From NCBI GenBank assembly GCA_947178105.1, contig CAMWXD010000028.1, forward strand, positions 1-50,960: DNA of 50,960 bases, given 5' to 3'. The notes under the pieces are model-generated. The model worked only from the letters and a program-made list of their open reading frames with translations. It was not told the origin of the DNA and did not search any database. The translations under genes and the position numbers were made by a program. Position 1 is the stretch's first letter. Each line of letters begins with the position of its first letter. This document shows positions 8,455 through 17,483 of this stretch, piece by piece. Source of the DNA: an uncultured Eubacterium sp. (GTDB taxonomy: Bacteria > Bacillota > Clostridia > Lachnospirales > Lachnospiraceae).

Positions 8455-9687
8455 ATGAAAAAATCGATACAGCGCGCATTTTTAAAAAGCGCCTTAATCG
8501 TATGCATCCTGCTTGTATGCGTGCTTTCCGCAAGCGTCATCCGCTTGGCGCTGTTTGACGGGCAAGAATCCAGCCAAACTGCCGCCAACCCGGAAGGCAC
8601 TGCGCAAAGTTCCGCTCCTGGCGCCGATGCTGCTTTTGCTCCTTTGGACAACGCCGGGCAAGCTTCTGCTTCTGGCGCTGATGCTGCTTTTGATACCGGC
8701 AAATCATCCCTTTCCGATAATAGCAGCACGGCAGAAGACGCCGATACAACGCTTGTATTTGCCGGGGATGTCTATTTCAGCGACTATGTGCTGGCAGCTT
8801 ACCAGCAGTCCGGCATCCAGGGTGTGTTAGGGACATCCCTGCGGAAGGAATTAAAGCGTGCCGACCTTGCCATTGTCAACAATGAGTTTCCATACAGCAC
8901 TCGCGGTACGCCGGCGCCGGACAAGCAGTTTACGTTCCGCGTCGACCCGGCTTACGTATCGCTGCTTACCGAATCCGGCGTTGACGTCGTGACGCTGGCA
9001 AACAACCATGTATTGGACTATGGCACCGAGGCGCTCGCCGACACGTTTCAGACATTAAAAAATGCGGGAATTGCCTATGTTGGCGCAGGGAATTCGTTAA
9101 AACGCGCCGAAAAGCTGATTACAAAAAAAGCAAACGGGCATACCTTTGGGTTTTTAGCCGCTTCCCGCGTATTTCCAGACGTATCCTGGAATGTGGAAAA
9201 CCAGGCGCCCGGCGTACTTTCCGCTTACGACCCTTCCAGGCTTCTTGCTGCCGTAAAGGCTGCCCGCAGCAAGTGCGACTTTTTATGCGTGTATGTCCAC
9301 TGGGGCATCGAGCGCAATACCACGCCGGAACCATACCAGACGGACATGGCACATGCACTGATCGATGCCGGTGCAGACGCGGTAATCGGCGCACACCCGC
9401 ATGTGCTGCAAGGCGTGGAAATGTACCAGGGAAAACCGATTTTCTACAGCCTGGGCAACTTTATCTTCTACCAGACGATCGCTCAGACTGCGGTCGCAAA
9501 GCTTACCGTATCTTCTGACCATACCGTAAGCTGGCAGCTTATCCCTGCACAGGCAGCCAACGCCTGTACCACCCTGATTACAGAGCCAGCCGCCCGCCAG
9601 CAGTTTTACGATGCTATGGCGCAATTATCCGCCAATGTGCGCTTTTCCAAAAAAGGGGTTCTAAAACCCGTGGCTGATACACAATAA
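8455..9687 (+). CDS. CapA-like metallophosphatase (PGA_cap family)
   Basis: A 410-residue membrane-anchored or secreted protein: one hydrophobic segment (11-34), a Ser/Ala/Gly-rich linker (35-95) with a repeated GADAAF, then a calcineurin-like domain. Metal-site motifs are GDVYFSD (104-110), NNEF (142-145), ANNHVLDYG (182-190), HWGIE (282-286) and GAHPHVLQG (312-320). The family includes CapA of poly-gamma-glutamate synthesis, but no capB or capC is near, so the substrate is unknown. RBS AAGGAGG is well placed. It is probably co-transcribed with the regulator upstream, though a functional tie to mannonate is not evident. Confidence 0.85.
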   Translation: MKKSIQRAFLKSALIVCILLVCVLSASVIRLALFDGQESSQTAANPEGTAQSSAPGADAAFAPLDNAGQASASGADAAFDTGKSSLSDNSSTAEDADTTLVFAGDVYFSDYVLAAYQQSGIQGVLGTSLRKELKRADLAIVNNEFPYSTRGTPAPDKQFTFRVDPAYVSLLTESGVDVVTLANNHVLDYGTEALADTFQTLKNAGIAYVGAGNSLKRAEKLITKKANGHTFGFLAASRVFPDVSWNVENQAPGVLSAYDPSRLLAAVKAARSKCDFLCVYVHWGIERNTTPEPYQTDMAHALIDAGADAVIGAHPHVLQGVEMYQGKPIFYSLGNFIFYQTIAQTAVAKLTVSSDHTVSWQLIPAQAANACTTLITEPAARQQFYDAMAQLSANVRFSKKGVLKPVADTQ

Positions 9688-9714
9688 TCCTGTTTTATAA
9701 GGCATCATGCAGCG

Positions 9715-10647
9715 CTACTGCCCAAGCGCTGCATTGATGTAATCCAGCAGCGCTACATCCTCCTTACGCACTGCCGCGCCGTACCGCTGTCCGCCAAAGC
9801 GGTCGTTTAAAATCTTTGTCGTATGGTCCACATAACCGTTTAAAATACTGACGTCTACCGCCATCACATCTATCGATCCTTCCAAAAGCGCCTGAAACAG
9901 CGCTTCGTAGCTTTTATACTCAAAGAACATCGGGGCTGTTTTCAGATTGTTCATCGTGTCCATATAGTCTAAAAACATTTTCCGCGTCGTTGCATTTTTT
10001 GCCACGCCGATCTTTTTCCCGTCAAGATCGGCAATGGAGCGGATATCGCTCGTTCCTAACGAATTGGCATCCTCGCCGGACGACTTGACCATCATGCCGA
10101 TATAATCGGTATAGTAGCTGTTTGAAAACGCAAATTTTTCCTGCCGCTCTTTTGTAATCGTATACGTCGCAAACAGGCAGTCTACTTCTTGTTGTTCTAA
10201 CTTTTCCTCACGGTCGGCTACCGTTACGCCGACAAATTGTACAAGCCCCTGCTGTTTTGCCTCGTCAATGCTGACGCCAAACAGCTCCGCTGCCGTCTGG
10301 TACGCAAGCTCGATCTCCAGCCCCGCCCAGGCATCTGCTTTGCCGTCATACATGCTAAGCCCCGGCACATCCGTCTTGCACCCTGCAAGCAAATACCCCC
10401 GTTTTCGGATCTTTTGAATAATCGCAGGCTCCTGCCCATTTGCCGCTGCTTCCGCCTGTGACGAACCCTCGCTGCCTTCCTGCTTTCCCTCCTGTGCTGA
10501 ATCCATACCGCCTTCCTGCGCCGCGTTTGTGTGGCCCTCCTGGTTCTTTGCCTGGCCGCCGCAGCCGCTCAATACGGTAAAAAGCACAAGCAGCAGCGTC
10601 CAAAACAGCAGCGGCAGTGTTTTCTTTTGCAATGCCCACTTATGCAT
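9715..10647 (-). CDS. Amino-acid-type solute-binding lipoprotein (SBP_bac_3)
   Basis: A 310-residue extracellular binding protein. The signal ends in lipobox LSGC with the lipid-bearing Cys29, followed by a Gln/Glu/Gly-rich linker and a family-3 binding domain (IRKRGYLLAGCKTDVPG, GLEIELAYQTAAELFG, DCLFATYTITKERQEKFAFSNSYY). The start at 10647 has GGAGG six bases upstream and overlaps the end of the symporter gene by eight bases. No ABC permease or ATPase accompanies it; its partner is a secondary symporter. It may deliver glutamate-like substrates or act as a sensor, which is inference. The 3' end overlaps an inverted repeat (9707-9716 and 9725-9734). Confidence 0.85.
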   Translation of the reverse strand: MHKWALQKKTLPLLFWTLLLVLFTVLSGCGGQAKNQEGHTNAAQEGGMDSAQEGKQEGSEGSSQAEAAANGQEPAIIQKIRKRGYLLAGCKTDVPGLSMYDGKADAWAGLEIELAYQTAAELFGVSIDEAKQQGLVQFVGVTVADREEKLEQQEVDCLFATYTITKERQEKFAFSNSYYTDYIGMMVKSSGEDANSLGTSDIRSIADLDGKKIGVAKNATTRKMFLDYMDTMNNLKTAPMFFEYKSYEALFQALLEGSIDVMAVDVSILNGYVDHTTKILNDRFGGQRYGAAVRKEDVALLDYINAALGQ

Positions 10648-11935
10648 GGTTTTCCTCCATTCTGTTAAACACCTCGCGGTCAAGGTCCCCGTTTTGATGT
10701 GCTACAATCGTCGTACATACGGCATCGCCTGTAATATTGACCGCAGTGCGCACCATGTCCAAAATACGGTCTACGCCCATAATCAGCATAATGGCTTCTA
10801 CCGGAAGCCCGACTGCGGTAAACACCATCGAAAGCGTTACAAGCCCCACAGACGGAATGCCTGCTGTACCGATCGAAGCCAACGTGGCTGTCGCAATCAC
10901 GGTCAGGTATCCCTGCACATCAAGCTGCATCCCATATGCCTGCGCCGCAAATACTACAGCCACGCCCTGCATAATGGAAGTCCCGTCCATATTGATCGTG
11001 GCGCCAAGCGGGATCGTAAAGGAAGAAATCTTTCTGGATACCCCGATCTTTTCTTCCAGCGTGTCAATATTCAGAGGAATCGTCGCATTGGACGTCGACG
11101 TGGAAAACGCAAACGCCATAACCGGGAAAAACTTTTTGATAAACCGTGCCGGATTCAGCCTCGTAAAAAGAATCAGCAGGATCATATATACGCCAAAGCA
11201 CTGGAGCACAAGCCCAAGCAGCACGCTTCCCATATATTTTAAAAGCGGCAAAAACGCATCAAATCCCAGGTTTGCAAACGTCTTCGCAATCATACAAAAC
11301 ACGCCGACAGGTGCAAGGCTCATGACCAGGTTTGTCATTTCCATCATCAGCTCGTTGCACTGGTTAAACAGATTGGCAATCAGTTCCACCCGTTCCCCCA
11401 TTTTTGCAAGGAGCACGCCGATCAGCAGCGCAAACAAAATAATTTGCAGCATCGTACCGTCCGCCAGGGCGCCGACCGGATTTTCCGGAATAATATTTAA
11501 AATCGTATCTGCAACAGACACATTTTCCGCAACCGCCACCTCGTTCGTCTCGATCGAGGACATGTCCAGCCCGACACCCGGCCTTACAACCGTAGCAACC
11601 GAAATCGCCACCGTTACGGCAAGCGCTGTCGTCAGCAAATAAAACGCGATCGTCTTGCCGCCTACTTTCCCCAGTGATTTCGTGTCCCCGATCGCCGAGC
11701 TCCCGCATACGAGCGAGCAGAACACAAGCGGTACGACAAGCATCTTCATCAGGCGGATAAATCCGTTGCCGACAACATAAAAAATGCCGTCTACGAAAAT
11801 ATCATCCCTGACGTAAGAATGCGGTACCCATAAGTTTAATGCCACGCCCGTCAAAAGGCCGCCGACCAGCCCAATAAAAATCAGCGTCGTAAGCCCCATT
11901 TTCTTTTTTTCTTTCCTGTTTTCCTCTTCCTGCAT
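10640..11935 (-). CDS. Dicarboxylate/amino acid:cation symporter (DAACS), glutamate/aspartate type
   Basis: A 431-residue polytopic carrier. Family landmarks are the serine-rich hairpin STSTSNATIP (278-287), NMDGTSIMQG (315-324), and the transmembrane 8 motif DRILDMVRTAVN (389-400). Asp389, Asp393, Arg396 and Asn400 line up with the aspartate site of GltPh. The arginine supports an acidic amino acid as substrate rather than serine or neutral residues. AGGAGG lies six bases before the ATG. It ends inside the start of the binding-protein gene, so the two products are made together. A small inverted repeat, CTTTGC/GCAAAG near 11978-11996, lies in the leader. Confidence 0.92.
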   Translation of the reverse strand: MQEEENRKEKKKMGLTTLIFIGLVGGLLTGVALNLWVPHSYVRDDIFVDGIFYVVGNGFIRLMKMLVVPLVFCSLVCGSSAIGDTKSLGKVGGKTIAFYLLTTALAVTVAISVATVVRPGVGLDMSSIETNEVAVAENVSVADTILNIIPENPVGALADGTMLQIILFALLIGVLLAKMGERVELIANLFNQCNELMMEMTNLVMSLAPVGVFCMIAKTFANLGFDAFLPLLKYMGSVLLGLVLQCFGVYMILLILFTRLNPARFIKKFFPVMAFAFSTSTSNATIPLNIDTLEEKIGVSRKISSFTIPLGATINMDGTSIMQGVAVVFAAQAYGMQLDVQGYLTVIATATLASIGTAGIPSVGLVTLSMVFTAVGLPVEAIMLIMGVDRILDMVRTAVNITGDAVCTTIVAHQNGDLDREVFNRMEENHA

Positions 11936-12013
11936 GTCGACCTCCTATCGCTTTTTCCTGTCTGCTATACATTCTTTGCCATTTGTGCAAAGTTTATTTC
12001 TGCACTTGGTTTC

Positions 12014-12895
12014 CTACCGGTTCTTTTTCGCTTCTTCCTCTTTGTAACTGATTTCCACATAATGCTTCAGCTCGTCAAACCACTGCGGCATCGTATAGAT
12101 CTCAGTCATCTCCATCATAAGGTTTTCCAGCAAAATCGAGACCCTGCCCCTGTTTTCCACCGAAAAATAGCCGTTTGCAAGCTCGGTATCATAGCCCGCC
12201 AGTGCAAGCACCGCCGTAGCAAACTCATGCCTGGAGCACATCCCCTCACACGAGGCATGGTAAATGCCGTACTCTGCCTTGTCCAGCATACAACATATAA
12301 AGTCGGCAAGCACCCTCGCGCTCGTAGGGCTGCCGATCCGGTCAAGCGGCGCTTCAAACGGCGTACCGGATTTGGCGCATTTTACTACATACGAAAAATA
12401 ATCCTCCCTTGCATTTTCATTTGCAGCGCCATAGACCCAGGAGCTGCGGATGATCAGATGCTTTGGATTTAATTCTTTGACATAATTTTCCCCGGCGTAC
12501 TTGGATTTGCCATAGACTGACTGCGGGTCCGGCAAATCAAACTCTGTCAGTTGCCCGGATGTTTTCCCGCTGAACACATCATCGGTCGAAAGCTGGATCA
12601 TCTTTGCATTTGCGCTCCTGGACGCCGCCGCCAGGTTTCTGGCGCCCAATGCGTTTACCTTAAACGCCTCCACCCTATGCTTTTCACAATAATCTGCATC
12701 CGAAATGCTGGCGCAGTTGATCACGATATTCGGACGGTATACCTTGATGCACTGCTCCACTGCCTCCATATCCGTAATATCCACGTCCATATCCGTCCCC
12801 ACGACTTTGTGTTCCATATCCTTTTTCAACAGCTCAACGAGCGCGGAACCAAGCCGCCCCTCCGCCCCGGTGATCCAGATTGCATTTTTTAACAT
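12014..12895 (-). CDS. RmlD-like NAD(P)-dependent sugar-nucleotide reductase
   Basis: Extended SDR of 293 residues resembling dTDP-4-dehydrorhamnose reductase: nucleotide loop GAEGRLG (10-16), STDDVFSG (103-110), and YGKSK (128-132) with catalytic Tyr and Lys. No rmlA, rmlB or rmlC genes lie nearby, so a dTDP-rhamnose role is not supported by context, and the substrate could be another nucleotide sugar. It is monocistronic: a terminator at 12947-12985 separates it from rseP upstream on the same strand. Confidence 0.8.
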   Translation of the reverse strand: MLKNAIWITGAEGRLGSALVELLKKDMEHKVVGTDMDVDITDMEAVEQCIKVYRPNIVINCASISDADYCEKHRVEAFKVNALGARNLAAASRSANAKMIQLSTDDVFSGKTSGQLTEFDLPDPQSVYGKSKYAGENYVKELNPKHLIIRSSWVYGAANENAREDYFSYVVKCAKSGTPFEAPLDRIGSPTSARVLADFICCMLDKAEYGIYHASCEGMCSRHEFATAVLALAGYDTELANGYFSVENRGRVSILLENLMMEMTEIYTMPQWFDELKHYVEISYKEEEAKKNR

Positions 12896-12946
12896 ATGCC
12901 GCCTCCTTATTCTTTTTTATTGTACTGGCATATTTCATACGCCAAC

Positions 12947-12985
12947 CACAAAAATGTGCATCTCTGTTGGCAGAAATGCACATTT
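12947..12985 (-). terminator. Terminator after the pyrH-to-rseP cluster
   Basis: A perfect 10-bp inverted repeat (12952-12961 and 12976-12985) is followed by a T-rich stretch on the minus strand. It lies 65 bases beyond the rseP stop. Confidence 0.8.
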
Positions 12986-13049
12986 AGATAGATTGATTAT
13001 AACATTGTAATGGTGAAATTGCAAGAATTTCATGTATGAAAGCACGTCC

Positions 13050-14084
13050 CTACATGACAATTTTTCGGATATCATTAAACATAATCACAACCATCAGCGC
13101 CATCAGCAGCATCAAAAACACAAGATTTACCGCTCCTTCCTTATTCGGGTCTAAACGCTTGCCCCTGACTGCTTCCACAATCAGAAATACAAGCCTGCCC
13201 CCGTCTAATGCCGGGATCGGCAGCAGGTTCATAATGCCAAGGTTTGCGGACAGCAGGATGCAGATATTAAGCATATTTAAAAAGACCATAAACACGCCGC
13301 TGGATTTTACTTCCGTATAGGTATCCCCGATCGTCTTAACAATGCCTACCGGCCCGGACATATCGTTAATGCCCACATGCCCGGTAAAAAGCTGGCCAAG
13401 GCTTTCGATCGTAGAACAGATCCAATATTTCACCTCATATACGCTGTAGCGCAGCGTTTCCAGCACGTTCCCCTTGGTACGCGCCGTCGTCCCGTAAAAG
13501 CCAAACAAATACCTCCCGCTTTCCTCATCGTAGACCGGCACAAGGACAGCCGTATGCTTTTCCTCTCCCCGTTTATACGTTACTTCCACTGTTTCGTTCG
13601 CATGGAAGTATGTATACACAGATACTTCCCGGTACAGATGAATTGGCTTGTTTCCTAGCTTTACGATCTCATCGCCTGCCTGCATCCCTGCCTCCGCTGC
13701 CGGATAGCCTTCCATAACATCCGTCAGCACCGGGCGGTCGAACCCGACGCTTGCTACCAGGATCAGCGAAAATGCGATCGCCATAATAAAGTTAAAAATC
13801 GGCCCTGCCGCTACAATGGAAGCCCGCTGCAAGACGGACTTGTTGTTAAAGCCCCTGTCATCGTCGCTTGCCTCATCCTCGCCTTCCATCATACAGGCGC
13901 CTCCGAACGGCAGCAGCTTTAAGGAATACTTCGTCTCCCCTTTGGTAAACCCGACCACCGTAGGCCCAAGCCCCAGGCAGAACTCGTTTACCCTTACGTC
14001 ATTATGCTTTGCCAGCAGAAAATGCCCCAATTCATGAAACAAAATAATCACACTGAATATAATCAATGCCAACACAATATTCAA
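13050..14084 (-). CDS. rseP: Site-2 intramembrane metalloprotease
   Basis: A 344-residue membrane zinc protease of regulated intramembrane proteolysis, cleaving anti-sigma or signal-peptide remnants. HELGH (17-21) and the C-terminal LLPIPALDGG supply the zinc ligands; a PDZ-like domain (about 115-190) and hydrophobic segments at both ends fit the family. It starts with TTG at 14084, one base after the dxr stop, with AGGTGG just upstream. The position after uppS-cdsA-dxr is the conserved one. An ECF sigma/anti-sigma pair elsewhere in the window (37074-38412) is a conceivable but unproven substrate link. Confidence 0.94.
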   Translation of the reverse strand: MNIVLALIIFSVIILFHELGHFLLAKHNDVRVNEFCLGLGPTVVGFTKGETKYSLKLLPFGGACMMEGEDEASDDDRGFNNKSVLQRASIVAAGPIFNFIMAIAFSLILVASVGFDRPVLTDVMEGYPAAEAGMQAGDEIVKLGNKPIHLYREVSVYTYFHANETVEVTYKRGEEKHTAVLVPVYDEESGRYLFGFYGTTARTKGNVLETLRYSVYEVKYWICSTIESLGQLFTGHVGINDMSGPVGIVKTIGDTYTEVKSSGVFMVFLNMLNICILLSANLGIMNLLPIPALDGGRLVFLIVEAVRGKRLDPNKEGAVNLVFLMLLMALMVVIMFNDIRKIVM

Positions 14085-14085
14085 A

Positions 14086-15228
14086 TTACCACCTGCTTTC
14101 TATCCATTCATATACAACCTGTTCCGTTTCCAGAACCTGCTCCAGATCCGGTTCCCCGACATATGCACAGTGTAGCATACATTCGTGAATGATCTGTGTA
14201 ATTTCCAAAAAACTGATTTTCCGTTCCAGAAATTTTGCAACGGCACGCTCGTTGGCAGCGTTAAAAATTGCCGGCATATTTCCGCCGCGCTCCGCCGCCT
14301 CATACGCAAGCCTCAGCCCGTCAAACGTCTCCAGGTCTGGTTTTTCAAACGTAATGCTGCCAAGCTCATAAAAATCCAGCCGTTTCCCGGACAACGGCAT
14401 ACGCTTAGGATAATACAGCGCATACTGGATCGGCAGCCGCATATCCGGCGTGCCAAGCTGCGCGATAATGCTCCCGTCTATATACTCAACCATCGAATGG
14501 ATGACAGACTGCGGCTGTACGACGACCTGGATCTTGTCAAGCCCTGTCCCAAACAGCCATTTTGCCTCCATAACCTCCAGCCCTTTATTTACCATTGTCG
14601 CAGAATCGACCGTTATTTTCTTCCCCATGCTCCAGTTTGGATGGCGCAGCGCATCCTCTACCTGCATACCGGAAAGCTCCTTTTTTGTCTTTCCGCGGAA
14701 CGGCCCGCCGGAAGCAGTCAGCAGTATTTTATGGATACGGCTTGCATCTTCCCCGTTTAACGACTGGAAAATCGCGCTGTGCTCGCTGTCTACCGGAAGG
14801 ATCGGCACGCCGTACTCTTTTGCCAACGGCATAATCAGATGCCCCGCAGTCACGAGCGTCTCTTTATTCGCCAGCGCGATCTGCTTTTTTGCACGGATCG
14901 CCTCCACTGTCGGGCGCAGGCCGATCATACCGACAATCGCAGTCACCAGCATCTGCGCCTGCGGGATCACCGCTGCTTCGATCATGCCGTCCATGCCGCT
15001 TACAATGCGCACGTCCAGGTCGCTTACTCGAAGGCGCAGCTTTTTTGCATCCTCCTCGTCCCAGACTGCCGCCAGCACCGGCGAAAATTCACGGATCTGG
15101 CGCTCCAATAGGCCAATGTTTTTCCCTGCTACAAGCGCCCAGACCCTGATCGTTCCCTGTTCTCTTACGATCTCAAGCGTCTGCGTCCCAATCGAGCCTG
15201 TCGAGCCAAGAATCGCTATATTTTTCAT
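14086..15228 (-). CDS. dxr: 1-deoxy-D-xylulose 5-phosphate reductoisomerase
   Basis: Second step of the MEP isoprenoid pathway, producing methylerythritol phosphate with NADPH. The 380 residues include GSTGSIG (8-14), LANKETLV, PVDSEHSAIFQ (metal and substrate site), TASGGPFR and NKGLEVMEA. Length and order match the family. RBS AAAGGTGAGG lies before the ATG. It sits between cdsA and rseP in the standard cluster, linking isoprenoid supply to undecaprenyl phosphate (uppS). Confidence 0.97.
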   Translation of the reverse strand: MKNIAILGSTGSIGTQTLEIVREQGTIRVWALVAGKNIGLLERQIREFSPVLAAVWDEEDAKKLRLRVSDLDVRIVSGMDGMIEAAVIPQAQMLVTAIVGMIGLRPTVEAIRAKKQIALANKETLVTAGHLIMPLAKEYGVPILPVDSEHSAIFQSLNGEDASRIHKILLTASGGPFRGKTKKELSGMQVEDALRHPNWSMGKKITVDSATMVNKGLEVMEAKWLFGTGLDKIQVVVQPQSVIHSMVEYIDGSIIAQLGTPDMRLPIQYALYYPKRMPLSGKRLDFYELGSITFEKPDLETFDGLRLAYEAAERGGNMPAIFNAANERAVAKFLERKISFLEITQIIHECMLHCAYVGEPDLEQVLETEQVVYEWIESRW

Positions 15229-15265
15229 AATCCCTCACCTTTCCGGCATCCTGTACAGCCAGCCC

Positions 15266-16066
15266 CTACAGCAAATAATTTGCCAGGTAGCAAATAACAG
15301 GCGCTGTAAAAATCACGCTGTCAAACCGGTCCAAAATACCGCCATGCCCCGGTATCAGCGTTCCGTAATCTTTGATCTCATAGTTTCTTTTAATCGCAGA
15401 CGCAGCCAGGTCGCCGATCATGGAGATCAGCCCGCCCACTATACTGATTGCTGAAAGGACGGCAACCTGCGCGCCCGTAATCCCCATCTGCGCACGAAAA
15501 ACCGACGCATACAGCGCTGTCAGCAAGCATGTGCCCGCCAGCCCGCCTACTGCACCTTCGATGGATTTTTTCGGCGACAGCACCGGAGACATTTTGTGCT
15601 TTCCAAACTTGACGCCGACGCAGTATGCGCATGTATCGCATCCCCAGGAGCACAAAAAGATCAGCCAGACAAGATACACTCCCTGCTCCCTCATCCGCAC
15701 CTGGTATATGCCGGAAAGCATCACCGCTACATAAAACACCCCAAAAAATACAGCCGTTACCTGCGATGCATGGTACTTTGGATACGCCAGCACATAAATG
15801 GCCAGCAGCACAATCAACAGCCCAATTACAAATACCATCCGATCCGGTATCCAGTGGACATACAGTTCCAGATAATACAGCACAGCCGCCGCATACCCGG
15901 CGCCTGCCGCCGCTGTCCGCTCGATTTTATAGACACGGTACAGCTCATACATCCCGATAAGCGAAACCACACACGATACAGCCAGCAGCACTTCCCCGCC
16001 TGCAAGAATAAAAACAAGCGCTGCCGCTACCAATAAGATTCCGCTGATTAGCCTTGTTTTAAACAT
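15266..16066 (-). CDS. cdsA: Phosphatidate cytidylyltransferase
   Basis: Makes CDP-diacylglycerol, the branch point for membrane phospholipids. The protein has 266 residues, several transmembrane helices and the family signature near the C-terminus, SAIKRNYEIKDYG followed by IPGHGGILDRFD. RBS AAAGGAG lies six bases before the ATG. The 71-base gap to uppS consists almost wholly of a 10-bp repeat. Confidence 0.96.
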   Translation of the reverse strand: MFKTRLISGILLVAAALVFILAGGEVLLAVSCVVSLIGMYELYRVYKIERTAAAGAGYAAAVLYYLELYVHWIPDRMVFVIGLLIVLLAIYVLAYPKYHASQVTAVFFGVFYVAVMLSGIYQVRMREQGVYLVWLIFLCSWGCDTCAYCVGVKFGKHKMSPVLSPKKSIEGAVGGLAGTCLLTALYASVFRAQMGITGAQVAVLSAISIVGGLISMIGDLAASAIKRNYEIKDYGTLIPGHGGILDRFDSVIFTAPVICYLANYLL

Positions 16067-16081
16067 CCCTTACTCCTTTTT

Positions 16082-16135
16082 TATCTTTCTAGATCTTTTT
16101 TGATCTTTTTGATCTTTCTAGATCCTTCTAGATCC
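16082..16135 (-). repeat. 10-bp GATC-phased tandem array in the uppS-cdsA gap
   Basis: GATC recurs at 16092, 16102, 16111, 16121 and 16131 within TTT/CTA-rich units. On the mRNA it is an A-rich run leading into the cdsA ribosome binding site, similar in design to the array before aroE but different in sequence. Confidence 0.85.
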
Positions 16136-16137
16136 TT

Positions 16138-16839
16138 TTAAGACAGCCCTCCATACCTGCGCTCTCTGTTTTGATACGCCTCCACTGCCTTTTTCAGCTC
16201 CGCCTCATCAAAATCCGGCCACGGCGTTTCGGTAAAATAGAACTCACTGTATGCAAGCTGCCAAAGCAGATAATTCGAAAGCCGCTGCTCCCCGCTTGTA
16301 CGGATCAAAAGGTCTGGGTCAGGAATCTTTGCCGTATCCAGATAGCCCGAAAATACGTCCTCCGTGATTTCGTCTTTTGACAGCCTGCCCGCTTCGATCT
16401 CCCCATACATCCTTTTCATCGCGCGCAGCATCTCGTCGCGGCTGCCGTAATTGAGCGCAATCTGGAAATAAAAGCCGTCATACTGGCTGGATACCGTTTC
16501 CAGCTCCCGGATCTGCGCCTGCAGCTGCGGGGTCAGACGGGAAATATCACCAATGACGCGTACCCGCATATTATTTTTCTTTGCCGTTTTTAAGCAGGTC
16601 TTCATATAGCTGCCCAGAAGGCGCATCAGCTCATCCACCTCCGCCTGGGGGCGGCTCCAGTTTTCCGTCGAAAACGCATAGACGGTAAGATATTTTATGC
16701 CCATGTGGCCTGCAATATCACATATTTTTTCTACATTTTTCGCGCCCATTTTATGCCCGTAATTGCGCGGCATCCCTTTGCTCTTTGCCCATCTGCCGTT
16801 TCCATCTAATATGATTGCTACATGCTGTGGTATGTTCAT
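16138..16839 (-). CDS. uppS: Undecaprenyl diphosphate synthase
   Basis: Cis-prenyltransferase that builds the C55 carrier for peptidoglycan and surface polymers. The 233 residues include DGNGRW (12-17) with catalytic Asp12, FSTENWSRP, the RIIGD-like VRVIGD, LNYGSRDE and PDLLIRTSGEQRLSNYLLWQ. It is the first gene after the frr terminator. Position before cdsA is conserved across Firmicutes. Confidence 0.97.
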   Translation of the reverse strand: MNIPQHVAIILDGNGRWAKSKGMPRNYGHKMGAKNVEKICDIAGHMGIKYLTVYAFSTENWSRPQAEVDELMRLLGSYMKTCLKTAKKNNMRVRVIGDISRLTPQLQAQIRELETVSSQYDGFYFQIALNYGSRDEMLRAMKRMYGEIEAGRLSKDEITEDVFSGYLDTAKIPDPDLLIRTSGEQRLSNYLLWQLAYSEFYFTETPWPDFDEAELKKAVEAYQNRERRYGGLS

Positions 16840-16861
16840 CCTCGTATCCTTCCCGCTCTTT

Positions 16862-16900
16862 CCAATAAAAAGAAGGGAACATCGCCGCGGCTATGTTCCC
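16862..16900 (-). terminator. Terminator after frr
   Basis: A perfect 8-bp stem (16875-16882 and 16893-16900), then TTCTTTTTATT on the minus strand, ten bases after the frr stop. Confidence 0.85.
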
Positions 16901-16909
16901 CGATTATCG

Positions 16910-17464
16910 CTAAACAGTCATAATTTCCTTCGTCTTTTCCTCAACCGCTTTGTCAATGTCAGCAATAAATTTGTCCGTCATTTTCTGAACCTTTCCTTCC
17001 AGCTCTTTGATCTCATCTTCGGAAATGTCCTCTTTTTTGCCCAGCTTTTTAAACGTATCGTTTGCGTCACGCCTGATATTGCGGACTGAGACTTTTGCCG
17101 CTTCCCCTTTTTTCTTAATCTCTTTTGCCAGGTCTTTACGCCTTTCCTCTGTCAGCTCCGGAAAAACAAGGCGGATGGCTTTGCCGTCATTGGTCGGATT
17201 GATCCCAAGATCCGAAGTCAGGATTGCTTTTTCGATCTCTTTTACCATGGACGGCTCCCATGGCTGAATCTGGATCATCCTCGGTTCCGGTACGTTTACA
17301 TTTGCCACCTGCTGGATTGGCGTCGGCGTACCGTAATAATCGACACGCAGCTTATCCAATACATGCGGGTTCGCCCTGCCAGCACGGATGCTGCCAAACT
17401 CCTCCTGCAAATTGCGCATCGTTTTTTGCATTTTATCGTCATACTGAACTAACCTGTCGTCCAT
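16910..17464 (-). CDS. frr: Ribosome recycling factor
   Basis: Splits post-termination ribosomes with EF-G. The 184 residues from MDDRLVQYDDKM give the usual RRF length; RAGRANPHVLD and the C-terminal coiled-coil helices are intact. The start at 17464 has GGAGG ten bases upstream; the in-frame extension to 17506 would overlap pyrH and has no RRF similarity. It follows pyrH by 19 bases. Confidence 0.97.
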   Translation of the reverse strand: MDDRLVQYDDKMQKTMRNLQEEFGSIRAGRANPHVLDKLRVDYYGTPTPIQQVANVNVPEPRMIQIQPWEPSMVKEIEKAILTSDLGINPTNDGKAIRLVFPELTEERRKDLAKEIKKKGEAAKVSVRNIRRDANDTFKKLGKKEDISEDEIKELEGKVQKMTDKFIADIDKAVEEKTKEIMTV

Positions 17465-17483
17465 ACTGCTCTTTCCTCCGTCC

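Noticed and set aside
9707..9734. Terminator between capA-like gene and the binding lipoprotein gene
   Set aside because: Strong inverted repeat, but it overlaps coding sequence and has no T run on either strand.
10737..11642. 301-codon plus-strand frame
   Set aside because: Antisense shadow of the symporter gene, which is clear on the minus strand.
14450..15454. 334-codon open frame on the plus strand
   Set aside because: Antisense to dxr, no recognisable content and no ribosome binding site.
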